64,000 bases of DNA from Persicaria tinctoria (Eukaryota; Streptophyta; Magnoliopsida; Caryophyllales; Polygonaceae), in assembly GCA_037127255.1 (NCBI GenBank), contig JBANSL010000014.1:66819646-66883645 (forward strand), written 5' to 3'. The position numbers and the translations under genes were made by a program. The notes beneath the pieces are model-generated. The model saw only the letters and a list, made by a program, of their open reading frames with translations. It was not told the DNA's origin and ran no database searches. Of the stretch, positions 11,778 through 22,995 are shown in pieces (positions within the stretch are counted from its first letter, which is position 1; every line of letters begins with the position of its first letter).

Positions 11778-13520
11778 GGGAGTAGTTCCCTTGTGCACAC
11801 TTCTTAAAGTGTATCTAGTGCATAGACTTTGGCCTTTGATTTAAAGAAATGGAAGGCTAAGATTAAAAAGATTTTTATTTTTTTGTTAATACAATTGTGG
11901 GACCCACAGGTCAAAAACCCACCCACTCTCTCCTATGCAATGCGTGCTAATCACCTCCTAATCCCATCCCCGTTCTTTTTGTTTTTGCTTTTTTATTTTG
12001 TTCTGTTTTTTTAAAACATACTGAATAAACTATTTACCAAAAAAAAAAAACTATTTGAGAAAAATAAATGATTATAGTCTCATCCTCTCCTTTGCACTGT
12101 GTTAATCACCCCCAACAACCATTCTTTTTTTTTTTAGCTTTTTTTATTTTGTTTTGTTTTTTTTAAACATATAAAATATTTGAGAAAAATAAATTATTAT
12201 GGGTGATTCGTCGATGGGATCACCTAATTTCGTTCGTTTTTAAAATTTGAAAATTTCACCAAATAATGTTTCACATGCTACCGAATAATATTATACTTTA
12301 TGTTGCATCACGTTTAGATAAAAATTCACCAATTTCATTGAATAATTTGTCACATCCTACCGAATAATATTAAGTTATCTTTTTCCATCTAGGTCGTATC
12401 CAAATTTATTAATTCCACCGAATAATTTATCACATTCTACCGAATAATAATTTGTTTTTTTGTTCATCAATTTCAGATAAAAGAAATCTCAAATCTCTAA
12501 ACAATACTTACAATTTAAACTAATAATATTTCATATTTCACAGAATAATGTTTCACCTTGCACCGAATAATGTTTCATAGTCGATGTGTTGAGATCCAAA
12601 AAAAAAATGTCTCTATAAACGAATAATTACTATAGATTCACCGAATAATGCTAGTATTCCACTGAATAATATTTCATGTGTACACGAATAATACTATTCA
12701 TCTCATATTTTCGCAATAAAATTTCCTATATTCTACCTAATAATAAACATATTTAACAAACAACAAATAAATTCACCCACATCCCCTGTAAACTAGAAAG
12801 CCTTAAAGATGATATCATCGTGAAGCACTATAATAATTAAAAAAAAAAGATATAATTGAAAGGGAGGTACGTCCAACTGTGCAGCCTCATTGTGAAGCCG
12901 ACCTTAGAAATGATATCCTCCGCCATTGGAGCAATTGTGCAGCCGAGGTCCAACCAATTCCTCCCCCGTCAAACTAATCCTACAACAAAAACGTTTCCGA
13001 TCGAAAGGAAATCCCTAAAATTAAAATAATCAATGAAAAGCCTTCTAGTCTCCATAAAGCCCTCTCCGTAAAGTTATGAAGAAAGTCACTCACCGTAAAG
13101 CTCTCTCCACCGCATTTCGCCACCACCGACACCGCAACTCCAGGCTCGACTCGCCCGTAAAGCAGCACCAAGCACCCCATAGCCACGCCTCCGCGTCGCC
13201 TCGACTCGCCTACGTCTCGCCCCCGCCCGCCTTCACCTTGTTGGTTGCCTCAACGCCTACATACGATGAATTCGCCTCCGCCTCTTCGGACTGAGCCGTC
13301 GCTCTCTTCGGCTCCAATGAAGAAGATACAAAATCTGATTTAGGGTTTTTATTTACCCAAAGCTACGCGCTACACGCACCATGGGTAGAGTTTTAAAATA
13401 CATTTCCAGTTTTTTTTTTTAAAATGCACAAAACACGTGGCATCATCTTGTCTATTCATTCCATTTAGATCAATGGTGCACAAGGTACACCCTAAGGGGT
13501 GTGCACAATTAACTCATACT
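11778..13520. mobile_element. putative non-autonomous TIR element, MULE-like
   Basis: The left end (GGGAGTAGTTCCCTTGTGCA, then CACTTCTTAAAGTGTA) and the reverse complement of the right end (GAGTATGAGTTAATTGTGCA, then CACCCCTTAGGGTGTACC) form long imperfect inverted repeats of about 45 bp. Both ends sit in TATATATA tracts, so a 9-bp target duplication is possible but cannot be proven. No transposase is seen. The interior has an ACCGAATAAT repeat field and a GC-rich segment (13080-13320). Confidence 0.5.
12240..12720. repeat. degenerate ACCGAATAAT repeat field
   Basis: The word ACCGAATAAT, or a one-base variant, recurs more than ten times at irregular intervals, often followed by TTTCAC or TTTCATA. 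Spacing is not regular like a satellite. It resembles amplified subterminal motifs of a DNA transposon. Confidence 0.6.
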
Positions 13521-14002
13521 CTATATATATATATATATATATTATCTTTCCATTATTTTTTTTAGGCCTGACTCATCGAGAGGCCGACCGAAGTCGGCAG
13601 ACGGCGAATCGTCTAACAGAGCAACCTAAAAACAGAAATACAAATAACAAGCGTAGTGAACCAAACAGTAATAAACTCTACTACAAACGTTCCAAGAAGA
13701 CCAAGCACCCGAAAAGCTGAGGAAGCCACCGAAGAACGCAGCCAAGCACCACCGAACAGTAGCACCGCGGGCCAGTAGTACAGCAGGACTCTAACTCCTG
13801 TGGGTAGTGCAGACGAACTCCAAGGAAACTCTATCCCGAATACGGAGTCGCCTTGAGCGCGCCACCTCGACTCCAGCCAGACCCGACTACAAACTCCACG
13901 CCCCCCAACCAAGTAGAAGATCTCCTAGAAACATCGGAAGCAGAGCCGCAAACTGCTCGAACAAAACGCCATCAAGCTTTCACCTACAAAAGTATCGACA
14001 AG

Positions 14003-14113
14003 CCCTTGCGGGATTTTCTCAAACCCTTTCGGGTGGTTATACTCAAAACCCTTTTGGGACAATATCAAGAACCCGAATCGAACCCTTCCGGGATTTAGTT
14101 TAACCCTCTCGGG
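14003..14113 (-). repeat. tandem mini-hairpins with varying GNRA loops, copy 2
   Basis: Read on the minus strand there are five short inverted repeats: CCC-GAGA-GGG (14104-14113), CCC-GGAA-GGG (14083-14092), CCC-AAAA-GGG (14049-14058), CCC-GAAA-GGG (14024-14033) and CCC-GCAA-GGG (14003-14012). Four of the five loops are GNRA but with different middle bases, while the stems stay fixed. Confidence 0.75.
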
Positions 14114-14118
14114 CGGAT

Positions 14119-14122
<4 letters not shown>

Positions 14123-14180
<58 letters not shown>
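14123..14180. repeat. (AT)n microsatellite, about 58 bp
   Basis: Uninterrupted alternating AT separates the two modules of the minus-strand retroposon. It occupies the place of the A-rich linker found in the other copies. Confidence 0.95.
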
Positions 14181-14183
<3 letters not shown>

Positions 14184-15115
14184 ATAAAAATTTTCACATT
14201 AAAATATTCAAACTTGGCGTGCAAGGCCAAAGAGGATGATTGCACGCCAAGCACTTCTGACACAATCCAGATCTGCGAAACAAGGCTGAGGCACTGGACT
14301 CCCGACCGGCCGGCCAAGCACAAAGATCCGCCGACCACGACACCGGCCAAAGGGAGCAGAGTACTAGGGTAGTCAACCGAGCCTCGGAGGCAGAGATGAC
14401 GGACTCTCGCCGAGAGCCGCAACGCTGAAACCAGAACCGGGAGTGGACGACGGCCAAAACTCAAACAAGAGGAGGGAGGCCCGAGACGAGCCCCACCGGC
14501 GCCACCGAATGAGAACAAGCCCAGGGGAGAGGAAGGCGATGAGATGCAGGAGCGTCCCGGCGACGACGAGAACCAAGCCCAACACCGGCTCCACCACGAC
14601 CGAATGGATACCACGACACGGTAGTACCCAAACGACTCACCCCCAACAAGCACAGGGGGCAAAAACAGCAAAAACCCACCGATTGGAGTAGACATGAGGG
14701 AGAATTGGCCAAATCCCAGGGAAATTGCTTAAAGGAGGGTGAGGGAGACAAAACCCCCAAATCAATTTCAACAAATTTTATCCACGATTAGGGATTAGAA
14801 AATAGGAAAGGGGTAATCAAATAAGGTTTCTCATGGGTTCTAGAGAGAGAGGCTCTGCCCTCTCTCTAGCCCGCAGTTGGGTAGTTTTTGTTAAGCTATT
14901 TTTATATTATTGTATTTTGTTGTTGCTACAAGGGTAGTGTATAGCTGTCACAATCTCCTCTCACACTTGTATAAATATTGTTATCTTTATCAATGAAAGG
15001 TATGATTTGATTCTGCCTTCTTGGTTAGATTTATATGGTATCATCCGCTTTTTCAAACAAACAAACGATCCAGGACCTCGTGTTTCCATGGTCACCGAAT
15101 CCGTCACTCACCTTT

Positions 15116-15489
15116 TGTTGTGAATTCCCCCCGAGTGAAATATCGTTAAAGACAAGGAGAATGAACAGTAAAACACAAAAGATTTCCGTGTTCTGACAAG
15201 AACTGCGCAGAACACCCTTCAGAAAAAAACCTCTCTGCAGCTAGAATTTGTTATATTGTGATGCTTTGATGGATACATAATTTCAACCCTACATGCCTCT
15301 ATTTATAATAGAGAACCTCCTATAGATAAACCTATAGATAAACCTATAGATAAACCTAGATATAAATAAACTATCTTATCTAAAACCTATTGTAGATAAA
15401 CCATCCACAATAATCCTTTTATAGATAAATATCATCTATAGATGGACATTCTAAAGATAGATCTAAATAATTAATTGTCTCAAACAACA
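15116..15489 (-). mobile_element. solo LTR inside Copia gag
   Basis: A 374-bp segment begins TGTTGTGAATTCC and ends CAAACAACA, so it has TG...CA ends. It is flanked by CTTT on both sides (15112-15115 and 15490-15493); a 5-bp duplication with one mismatch is also possible. Read on the minus strand it holds a TATA-like CTATTATAAATAGAGGC (about 15297-15313), as expected for an LTR promoter. It contains a degenerate tandem run of TATAGATAAACC (about 15313-15355). No internal coding region is present. Confidence 0.7.
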
Positions 15490-16514
15490 CTTTCCCAACC
15501 CTCACGAGTCGTCTTCCCCATTCACCCTAGTCTCCCTCACCAACATCATCAAGTTGGATCCAACCAACTATTTCACATGGAAAGTCTAGACACAAGCAAC
15601 CCTCGAAGGTTACGATCTATTCAAATATCTTGATGATTCCTTTGTGGCCCCTGCCGCAACCATCACCACCAACGAAATCACAAAACCTAACCCTGCTTAT
15701 CTCACTTACACCCGCCAGGATCGGATCCTCTATGATGCCGTTCTTGGAACCCTATTTGCAGATGTGGCGACTCTCATCACAACGGCATCTTCGTCCCGTC
15801 AGATTTGGGAACTTCTGGAGCAGACCTATGTCAATCCCTCTAGGGGCCATATCAAGCAACTTAAGGCTTGCCTCCGCTCCACTGTCAAAGGCAACCTCAC
15901 TGCTACGACATATATGCAGAAGATGAAGGCGACTTCGGCTCTTCTTGCTTCACTGAACGCCCCCGTCTCACAAAAGGATCTCACGGATTACATCCTTCGA
16001 GGTCTGGACGAGGCCTACAAACCAGTGGTTCATGCCGTCAACACAGGAGATACTCTGATTTCCTTTGAGGCCTTGCACGAAAAACTCATCAATCATGAGC
16101 TCGATCTGAAGCAGGAGAGAAAGGATGCTAGCGCCCCGATTGCTGCGTTCAATGCCAACACCAGATCTGGCAAAGGCAAAGGTAAGCAAGCTCTTCCTCA
16201 GGCTCCATGGCAGCACTCCTACTCCTCCCCCCAACAACCCCCCCAACCCCTTCCTGGTAGGGGTGTGCAGAAAAACCCGACACGACTGATACGACACGAA
16301 AACACGACGACACGACACGAAAAAACACGAAACCGAAAAGATACGACACGAAAATGACACGAACCGGTAAAATACGACATTAAACGGTTCGTGTTCGGAT
16401 CGGGCATATCCTCTTTTCGGATACCCAACACGAACCGTTTGATTTTTTATTTTTTTAAAATATAGTAGTCTAAGCATAATACAAATACAATACCTGACGT
16501 AAAATTACACATAA

Positions 16515-16600
16515 ATTGATTGGCCCAGTTGGTTGTGCTGGTGCGTATAAATTCCCCTCCTGCAAGAGGTTAGGATTTCGATTCCCAGTCACCGCTTGTT
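16515..16600 (+). repeat. tRNA-like SINE head
   Basis: Box A-like TGGCCCAGTTGG (16521-16532) and box B-like GGATTTCGATTCCC (16573-16586) are spaced as in tRNA-derived SINEs. It lies inside the hAT element. Confidence 0.5.
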
Positions 16601-16717
16601 TTTTCTTTCTTCCTTTTTTCCCTTGGGCTACTCTCTCATCAGTAGTAGGCCCATACAAAGAAACCCTAAAATCCGGCCCAAATAAACAAACCCTAAAATT
16701 AATACTCAGCTGCCTCT

Positions 16718-17003
16718 CTCTCACGCTCAGATCCTCGATTCATCATCGTCTCATCCTCTGCTCTCGCCTCTCTCAGTTTCTTACGCTCAGATCCGCTCAG
16801 CCGCCTCTCTATCACGCTCAGATCCTCATCGGCTCATCCTCTTCTCTCGCCTTTCTCAGTCTCTCACGCTCAGATCCGGCCGTCCATGAGGTGTCTCACG
16901 CTCAGATCCGCTCAGCCGCCTTTCTCTCACGCTTAGTAGTTAGATCCTCATCGGCTCATCCTCTGCTCTCGCCTCTCACGCTCAGATCCGGCGTCCATGA
17001 GGT
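16718..17003 (+). repeat. irregular tandem repeat of CACGCTCAGATCC
   Basis: Seven copies of CACGCTCAGATCC (some degenerate) alternate with GCTCAGCCGCCTCTCT and TCATCGGCTCATCCTCTGC units over about 285 bp. The composition, pyrimidine-rich with CTCTCT runs, resembles a duplicated 5' leader rather than coding sequence. Confidence 0.7.
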
Positions 17004-17612
17004 ATTTTTCAACATTTAATACTACGAATCGCCCTTGTTCTCTCTTAGGTTTTTGTAAAATTTAAGTGAAATTGATTACCTATTTGGCTTTTGAACATGA
17101 ACTGGTTAATTTGTTTCTTCTTTTGCTTGATTACAATGTATTCATTAGAGTTTGTAATTGCTATGGATGATTTTTTGCATCAGTATAAGGAATTGAATCT
17201 AATATTCAACTGTAATGGTTTAACGAGTTGCGCGAAGGAAAAGCTAACCGGATCGTGTCGTGTATCCGACTCGGATACCCGAAACCGTTTTGGGTATCCG
17301 TGTCGGATATCCGACAGTTATCGGATCGTGTTCGTGTCAGGCCTTTTGGGCTTATCGGTTCCGGGTATCCGACACGGATATCCGTGTCGTGTCGGATACC
17401 CGGATATGCACCGCCCTACTTCCTGGAATAATCAGCCCTCGCGCAACCCTGCTCCGACCTCTTCTGCGGGTCGTAAACCCTTTCGGGGGTGCTGTCAGTG
17501 GTGCAAAGAGGTCGTTCATGTCCTCACTCAATGCCATGTTATTTGTCAACAACACCCGAATCTCGCTCTCCCGACCTCAGCCCGCTTCCCAGGCCAGCAA
17601 CACCGCCCCAAA

Positions 17613-18832
17613 TGAACGTCGCTTCCACTACCACTCATAATCAGCCCTCGTGGATCGTCGACAGCGGCGCCACCCATTATGTTACGAATGACTTGGACAA
17701 CCTAGCTATTCATTATCCTTACAATGGTCTAGATGAGATGGTTGTGGGCAACGGTTAAGGGTTACTAATTACTCACACTGGCACTTTTGATTTAGCTGCT
17801 TTTTCTACAAATTTCCCTTTGGAAAAGGTTCTATGTGTTCCACAAATGTCAAAAAATATAATCTCCGTTTTTAAATTAACCAAACACACTCCCTATGTTT
17901 TCTTATTGGATTTCTTTTTTGTACAGAACATCAGGTCCGGCAAAATTCTGGTTAGAGGCCCTTGTGTGAACGACATGTACTTGTGGCCATCACCAAGTCC
18001 TAGTGTCAACTCCATTCAAAATGCGAGCCCAGAGTACTTTCATCACAACCTCGGCCATCCATCCAATGCTGTTTTTCAATTTTTAATTAAGAAATTTAAT
18101 TTAGGTCATTCAGTTTTTCGTCTCTCTGATTGTAAGTCGTGCAACATCAATAAGAGTCACAAATTGCCGTTTAATTTACACTTCTACTATCGCATGTCCC
18201 TTCATATGAAGGTTTTTGATACTTCATTATCTTTGTGGATCATTTCACTCGTTACACATGGTTGTTTCCTCTCAAAAAGAATTATGATACAGAAGCCTCC
18301 TTCATAAAATATAGAGCCTTGGTTGAAAATTATTTCAAACACAAAATAAAAATTCTCTATTCTGATAACGGTGGAGAGTATGTTGCTCTCCGTCAATTCT
18401 TTGAATTCGACGGAATTTCCCATCTCACCTCCCTCTCACATACCCCAGAACACAATGGTATGTTGTAGCGAAAGCATCGCCATATTGTTCAAACGGGTCT
18501 CTCCTTACTTACACACTCGGGTATGTCATTAGATCATTGGCCTCATGCCTTCCTCACTATTTGTTATTTGATCAATAGGCTCCCTACTCCTCTTCTTCGT
18601 AATGAGTCCCCGTTTTCATGCTTACTTAATATTCAACCAGATTACAAAAAGTTTAAAAATTTTGGTTGCTTGTACGTGTTACCCATGGTTATTGCCGTAT
18701 AATGCCCACAAACTCGAACCTCGGTCTATTGCTTGTGTCTTTATTGGTCACTCACTCACCCAAAGCGCTTACCAATGCCTCGACCCTATAACTCGTCGCA
18801 TTTACACCTCTCGCCATTGCTTGTGTCTTTAT
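17613..18832 (+). pseudogene. Copia protease and integrase fragment
   Basis: The protease active-site motif IVDSGATHYVTND lies at about 17658. A GAG-pre-integrase segment follows (ASPEYFHHNLGHPSNAVF) with the H...CKSC zinc residues near 18130-18150. The integrase core shows MDHFTRYTWLFPLKK (18235) and YSDNGGEYVALRQFF (about 18358). Stops occur after VVGNG (17756) and after HTPEHNGML (18466), and the frame shifts before MDHFTRY. The element ends near 18832 before RT. Confidence 0.8.
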
Positions 18833-19162
18833 TGATCAACTTCAATCTTAGGAACGTGAGAGATGAGATGCCAGTCGTTTCCAATTTCTCTTTGACACCT
18901 TGGATTCAATTTGGGGCAATCAGCAATGTACAGTTGTTGCAAGTTCCCAAGAGCTCGAATGCAATTAGGAAGCGCGGACAATCCAGGGCACTTGACCAGT
19001 GCAAGGTATAGGAGAGGAGTGAAGTGTTGCAGATGCTTGGGCAATGCTATCAAATTCTGACAGTTTACGATATTCAAATGTTGTAGAGATCCACTGATGC
19101 TTTGGATCAGGAAAATGTATGAGTCGAGGAAGTCGCTGCAGATGCAGATACTTAAGGCAACT

Positions 19163-20433
19163 TGAAGTGCAGAATAGACAGATAAAAGGCTAACAAATAC
19201 TCTAGAAGGGGGGGAAGAATAGAGTATGACAACTTTTCGCAAATACAGGAAATTGTAAGACCTTACTGCCAGAGATAAGACCTTATCTGAAACGTAGAAA
19301 CAAGTTAAGAACGAAATAACGAATAATAGGCAAGGCAAACGTAAACAATAAAGATAAAACGCAGTAAGTAAAGGACACGAGAATTGTTAACGAGGTTCGG
19401 CACAACCTTGCCTACGCCCCCACCTAGGGTTATCCAACCCGTAGGATTCAACACAACTTTATTTCACTTTATCTTATGAGCCATAGATACAACCTCTAGA
19501 AGACCTTCCCTCTTCTAGACTAACTTCCTATCTATCAACCCAAGCACACTAGTGAAACAAAGTTCTACGAGTACCGGAGTACCCTATACGTTTGGGTAAA
19601 GAACCCTTAGTATAACCCTAAATGAATTGTACGATAAAGCTCAATGTACATCTCACACACTCAAAGAAATAAAACGCTCAAGCTTGGAGAGATGTGAGAT
19701 CGGTATTGTAGGAGACAAAGGATTGCATGAGAACTTGTATGCGCTGGGGGTTGAAGCCTGTGTATTGCGATCCTCTTGATCTCTTTATAAAGGCCGCCCG
19801 TTCGAGTTTGAATTGATTTGAACGCTTGAACTTTGGCTTCTCGGTTGTTGAGGAACGTTGCAAGATATCCGCCTGGGAGGAGCAACAGCTTTATGAAAAG
19901 TGTTCCAGAACCTACGCATGAGATTTGATTTTAATTTGAAACGTTGGAGGAGCTGAGACTTTGTTCAACCAAATCCCTGACAAATCTCAACAAACAAGTT
20001 GATATATATTTAGTTAGAAAGATAGATTTTAATCCAAATCTATATAAGCATGATTCCAAAAATTGGCCCAAACAATTAGGCCCAATAGCATATTGGTCCT
20101 AAAAATCAGGATGTACACTCAATAAAATAGGCACATTAAAAACAAGCCTATTAACATTGAATCAAGAGATTGGTTCAACCAAACAAATCTCTTGAAGATC
20201 TCAACAAACCAACAACCTTTTGAATTTGAAGATTGCTCCACAAGATCTTCAAAGAAGCTTCTAAAAACTCAACCTCAAATCTTCAATAACCAAATCAAAT
20301 CATGCACAAAATATCCAACAAATAATTAAATATAAATCCCAATAAATAATCTAATTGATATTTGTATAAAATAAATACTACCTTTCTTTGTCTTCCATCA
20401 TACATATAATATAACATCAAGATAGACTCAACA
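19163..20433 (-). mobile_element. solo LTR in the NLR pseudogene, 1271 bp
   Basis: The segment has TG...CA ends (TGAAGTGCAG at 19163, ACTCAACA ending at 20433) and the exact 5-bp duplication CAACT at 19158-19162 and 20434-20438. Read on the minus strand it begins TGTTGAGTCTATCTTGATG. It contains CGAGGTTCGGCACAACCTTG (about 19391), a phrase typical of plant Copia LTRs. No internal domain is present, so it is a solo LTR left by recombination. The boundaries agree with where homology to the paralogous NLR stops and restarts. Confidence 0.85.
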
Positions 20434-20824
20434 CAACTTATCCCACACAATCCTTCCCATCCCATCTGGCTTACCAATCTATGCAAATCCCTTGGGATTA
20501 GCTCTAGTTGGACACAATAAAGGATATTCAGTGTTTAAAGGTTCACAAGTTTGCATATTGAATCCGGAAGTCTCCTGAGTTTGTTGTTACTAGCCAAGCT
20601 AAGATACCTAAGATACTTTAAATCCCCAATTGAGTGGGGCAAATTTTCAAACTCAATCTGAGAGTGATAGGATACGTAAACACTGAAAATTTGAGATCAG
20701 ACCTTGTCAGGTCCGGCCCTGGGCATGAGAAAAGTGGGTGCTCGCCCAGAACCTCTGATTTTATGGGGTTTCATTTTAATAATTTTATTATATATGTTAA
20801 AATGTTTCATGAAATAACAAATGT

Positions 20825-20935
20825 TCTTTCTTGCCAAACTGGTTGGACAAGATGTAGCGGAGCGTGTGGCAATTAGTTGGGAGTGAGTTCGAATCTCGTT
20901 ATTTCCTTCTGTCCACTTTTTTACTCTCTTGATTT
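20825..20935 (+). repeat. possible tRNA-like SINE head in the hAT remnant
   Basis: A box A-like GCCAAACTGGTTGGAC (20833-20848) precedes a box B-like GAGTTCGAATCTC (20886-20898), followed by a T/C-rich body. The pattern fits a tRNA-derived SINE, but no target duplication was identified. Confidence 0.45.
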
Positions 20936-22564
20936 ATTAATTGTTCAGTTTTTGATAGGCCCTCCTTTTAATTAAACATTACGAGTATTAGTCATTAATG
21001 TTGAATCTTTAATAAATTCCCCCACCAAAAATAAAATAAAATGTAGTCAATTTTTTTCTGATCCTAGAAACTGTACTAAATTACTTAAATTTTAATAAAA
21101 TTAATGTAAATTTCCTAACATTAGAGTTGATTAAATTGAAAATTTTATATATGAAATTTAGTGTTATTTTCCAAAAATCCCTTTTTAAACGAGACTATTG
21201 TTTTTTAATAAACCATCTTTTATAAATTTTCTTTTGTAAAACCATACTACGTATTATATAAGATTTTGAGATAAATTGAACCACCTAGACTGATACTATA
21301 TTTTTTTTTAAAAAAAATATGTAATTTTGATCAAAGTACCCTTCAATGCCTTCATCCATATATTCAATTTCAGAATAACTAGTTCAGTACCCGTGCATTG
21401 CACGGACACTACTTTCAAATTATATTGTATATAATATCATTTATTATTTACAATATAAAAATATTAGTAATGTATGAATTAAAAAGTTAGCATTTTCTAA
21501 TATATAGAATGATACAGAAAATCAAATGTTAAATAATAAGAAAATTAAAGCATTACAATCAAAGATATTGTCAATATAATTCCAATAAATATAATGACTT
21601 CAATCAAAATGCATGAATAAGAGAATATATGGAAAAACTGAAACTGACGAAATATTTGAGAAACAATTGAAATAATTTAAAAAACATTGAATATGAGAAA
21701 TATATAATAATATAATGTTGATAATTTATTGTAATTCATGGTGAACATCCACTTCACCACCCGTAATTATAAAATCATCACCTATATGGGAGAAATGAAT
21801 TAATTATAGTTATATTTTTAATAGATTTTTTAGAGTGTCATATAAATTTATATTATTTAGATGTGCATGTTTTTATATGGATAGTTCTGTATAACTAACG
21901 GATCGTATTCATATAATTTTAATTATATTATGATATTGTTTGACAAGTAAAATAATTATTTTGTGTATCATGGTGAAAACTTTATTAGATAATCTTTAAC
22001 CAATATAAATATGTTTAATACTAATTATTAAGAAAATCCATATATTGGAAAATTAGTGTGTTATATAAAACCATAGGTTTATTTACTCATTGATTTTTGT
22101 ATATTATGATATAGGTTCCAACTAAAATGAATCTTTTATTTATTATTTATAATTTATTGAATTTTTTTATTGACAATTAAATCAAATCATGAATTTTAGA
22201 TGGATCGATTGAGTAAATCAAATCATCAAATTTTAGGTCTGTTAAGTATTTAACATGCTATTTTCATATAGTGTTCCTCTTTTACTAATCTTAATTCTAT
22301 TAAATCATTGATTCTTAATATGAAACTTTATTAGTTTATCTAAATAAATTAGTTCTATCAATTTATCTATTATCTCTTTTAATTTTATCAGTTCATCTAA
22401 ATAAATTCCAATTCTATCAATTTATCTATTGTCTTTTTTAATTTTATTCCCTTTCCCACCATCCAAAAATATTAATATCTAGTATATATTCGTAAGATTT
22501 AACTCATTAAAGCACAAAAATAAATTAAATATTACTCGACAGATATTTAGAAAACATACCGTGC

Positions 22565-22950
22565 AACTAAATCTATAATATCTCAATTATCAACTGATTG
22601 TTAAATTCTAATTTCACTTTTAATTTATAAATGTTGAGAATTTTACTTTTAATTTATAAATGTTTAAAGATAAATAAGATAAGATAATTAAATTAATAGG
22701 TAAAGATAGTGATTAAGGTTATGATTCAATAAATATCTAAACCAACCAACAACCAAATCTATAATATCTCAACTAATTGTTAAATTATTATTTCACTTTT
22801 AATTTAAAAACTCGAGAATTTCACTTTAAATTTATAAATGTTTAAATAAAAATAAGATAAGATAATTAAATTAATTGGTAAAGATAATTATTAAGGATGG
22901 AATCTCATAAATATCTAAATCAACCAACAACCAAATCTATAATATCTCAA
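22565..22950. repeat. about 180-bp tandem repeat, two copies plus a partial
   Basis: Units start with CAACTAAATCTATAATATCT (22565) and CAACCAAATCTATAATATCT (22750), with a third partial unit at about 22929. Copies share the TTTCACTTTTAATTTA and AAATAAGATAAGATAATTAA blocks with small indels. The repeat lies within Helitron 1. Confidence 0.8.
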
Positions 22951-22995
22951 AATTAGAAAAAAAATTTGGAAAATGTTCTAGCTTTCAATTCTTAT

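Larger units (their letters stand above)
13562..14882 (-). mobile_element. two-module non-autonomous retroposon, copy 2
   Basis: On the minus strand the 5' end is a CTAGAGAGAGG...CCTCTCTCTCTAG hairpin (about 14846-14875), then a GC-rich module (about 14200-14700), an (AT)n linker, the CCC-N4-GGG hairpin array (14003-14113) and the 3' tail, where GCCGAC-TTCG-GTCGGC (about 13577-13595) forms a hairpin. The A-tail corresponds to the T run at 13555-13563. Order and motifs match the copy at 8643-10020. A target duplication was not found. Confidence 0.7.
16258..17418. mobile_element. non-autonomous hAT element in Copia gag, 1161 bp
   Basis: The ends are TAGGGGTGTGCAG and, on the other strand, TAGGGCGGTGCAT. 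The exact 8-bp duplication CTTCCTGG flanks it (16250-16257 and 17419-17426). The left subterminal region is packed with ACGACACGA-like words and the right one with GTATCCG/CGGATA words. The centre has a tRNA-like SINE head and tandem CACGCTCAGATCC repeats ending in a splice-like CATGAGGTATTTT, perhaps the relic 5' region of a transposase gene. No transposase remains. Confidence 0.88.
15088..17640 (+). pseudogene. Copia gag (UBN2-type), interrupted twice
   Basis: The gag frame opens at an ATG at 15088 (MVTESVTHL), is cut by the solo LTR, and resumes at 15490 (LTNIIKLDPTNYFTWKV, then one stop codon). The long block 15644-16257 has the UBN2 pattern (SSSRQIWELLEQTYVNPSRG, then LTDYILRGLDEAYKPVV). 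After the hAT insertion gag resumes at 17427 and contains the zinc knuckle CQWCKEVVHVLTQC near 17490. Removing the two insertions and one duplication copy restores collinearity. No functional protein can be made. Confidence 0.8.
14889..18832 (+). mobile_element. degenerate Ty1/Copia element, 3'-truncated
   Basis: A possible short 5' LTR (TGTTAAGC at 14889, ending near 15035) is followed by a primer-binding site TGGTATCATCCGC (15036-15048) close to the initiator-tRNA-Met complement. Then come gag, protease and integrase coding blocks in the usual Copia order. The element breaks off inside integrase at about 18832, where NLR sequence starts; RT, RNase H and the 3' LTR are absent. It carries a solo LTR (15116-15489) and a hAT element (16258-17418). 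Stops and frameshifts occur throughout pol. Confidence 0.8.

Noticed and set aside
13925..14695. Long open frame (256 codons, minus strand)
   Set aside because: The translation passes through the (AT)n tract as poly(Tyr-Ile) and is otherwise biased by GC-rich repeat DNA; it lies in a retroposon and has no domain.
18829..19338. A separate small LRR gene
   Set aside because: Its C-terminal part is the 3' end of the split NLR and its N-terminal part is solo-LTR sequence; the frame crosses an insertion boundary.
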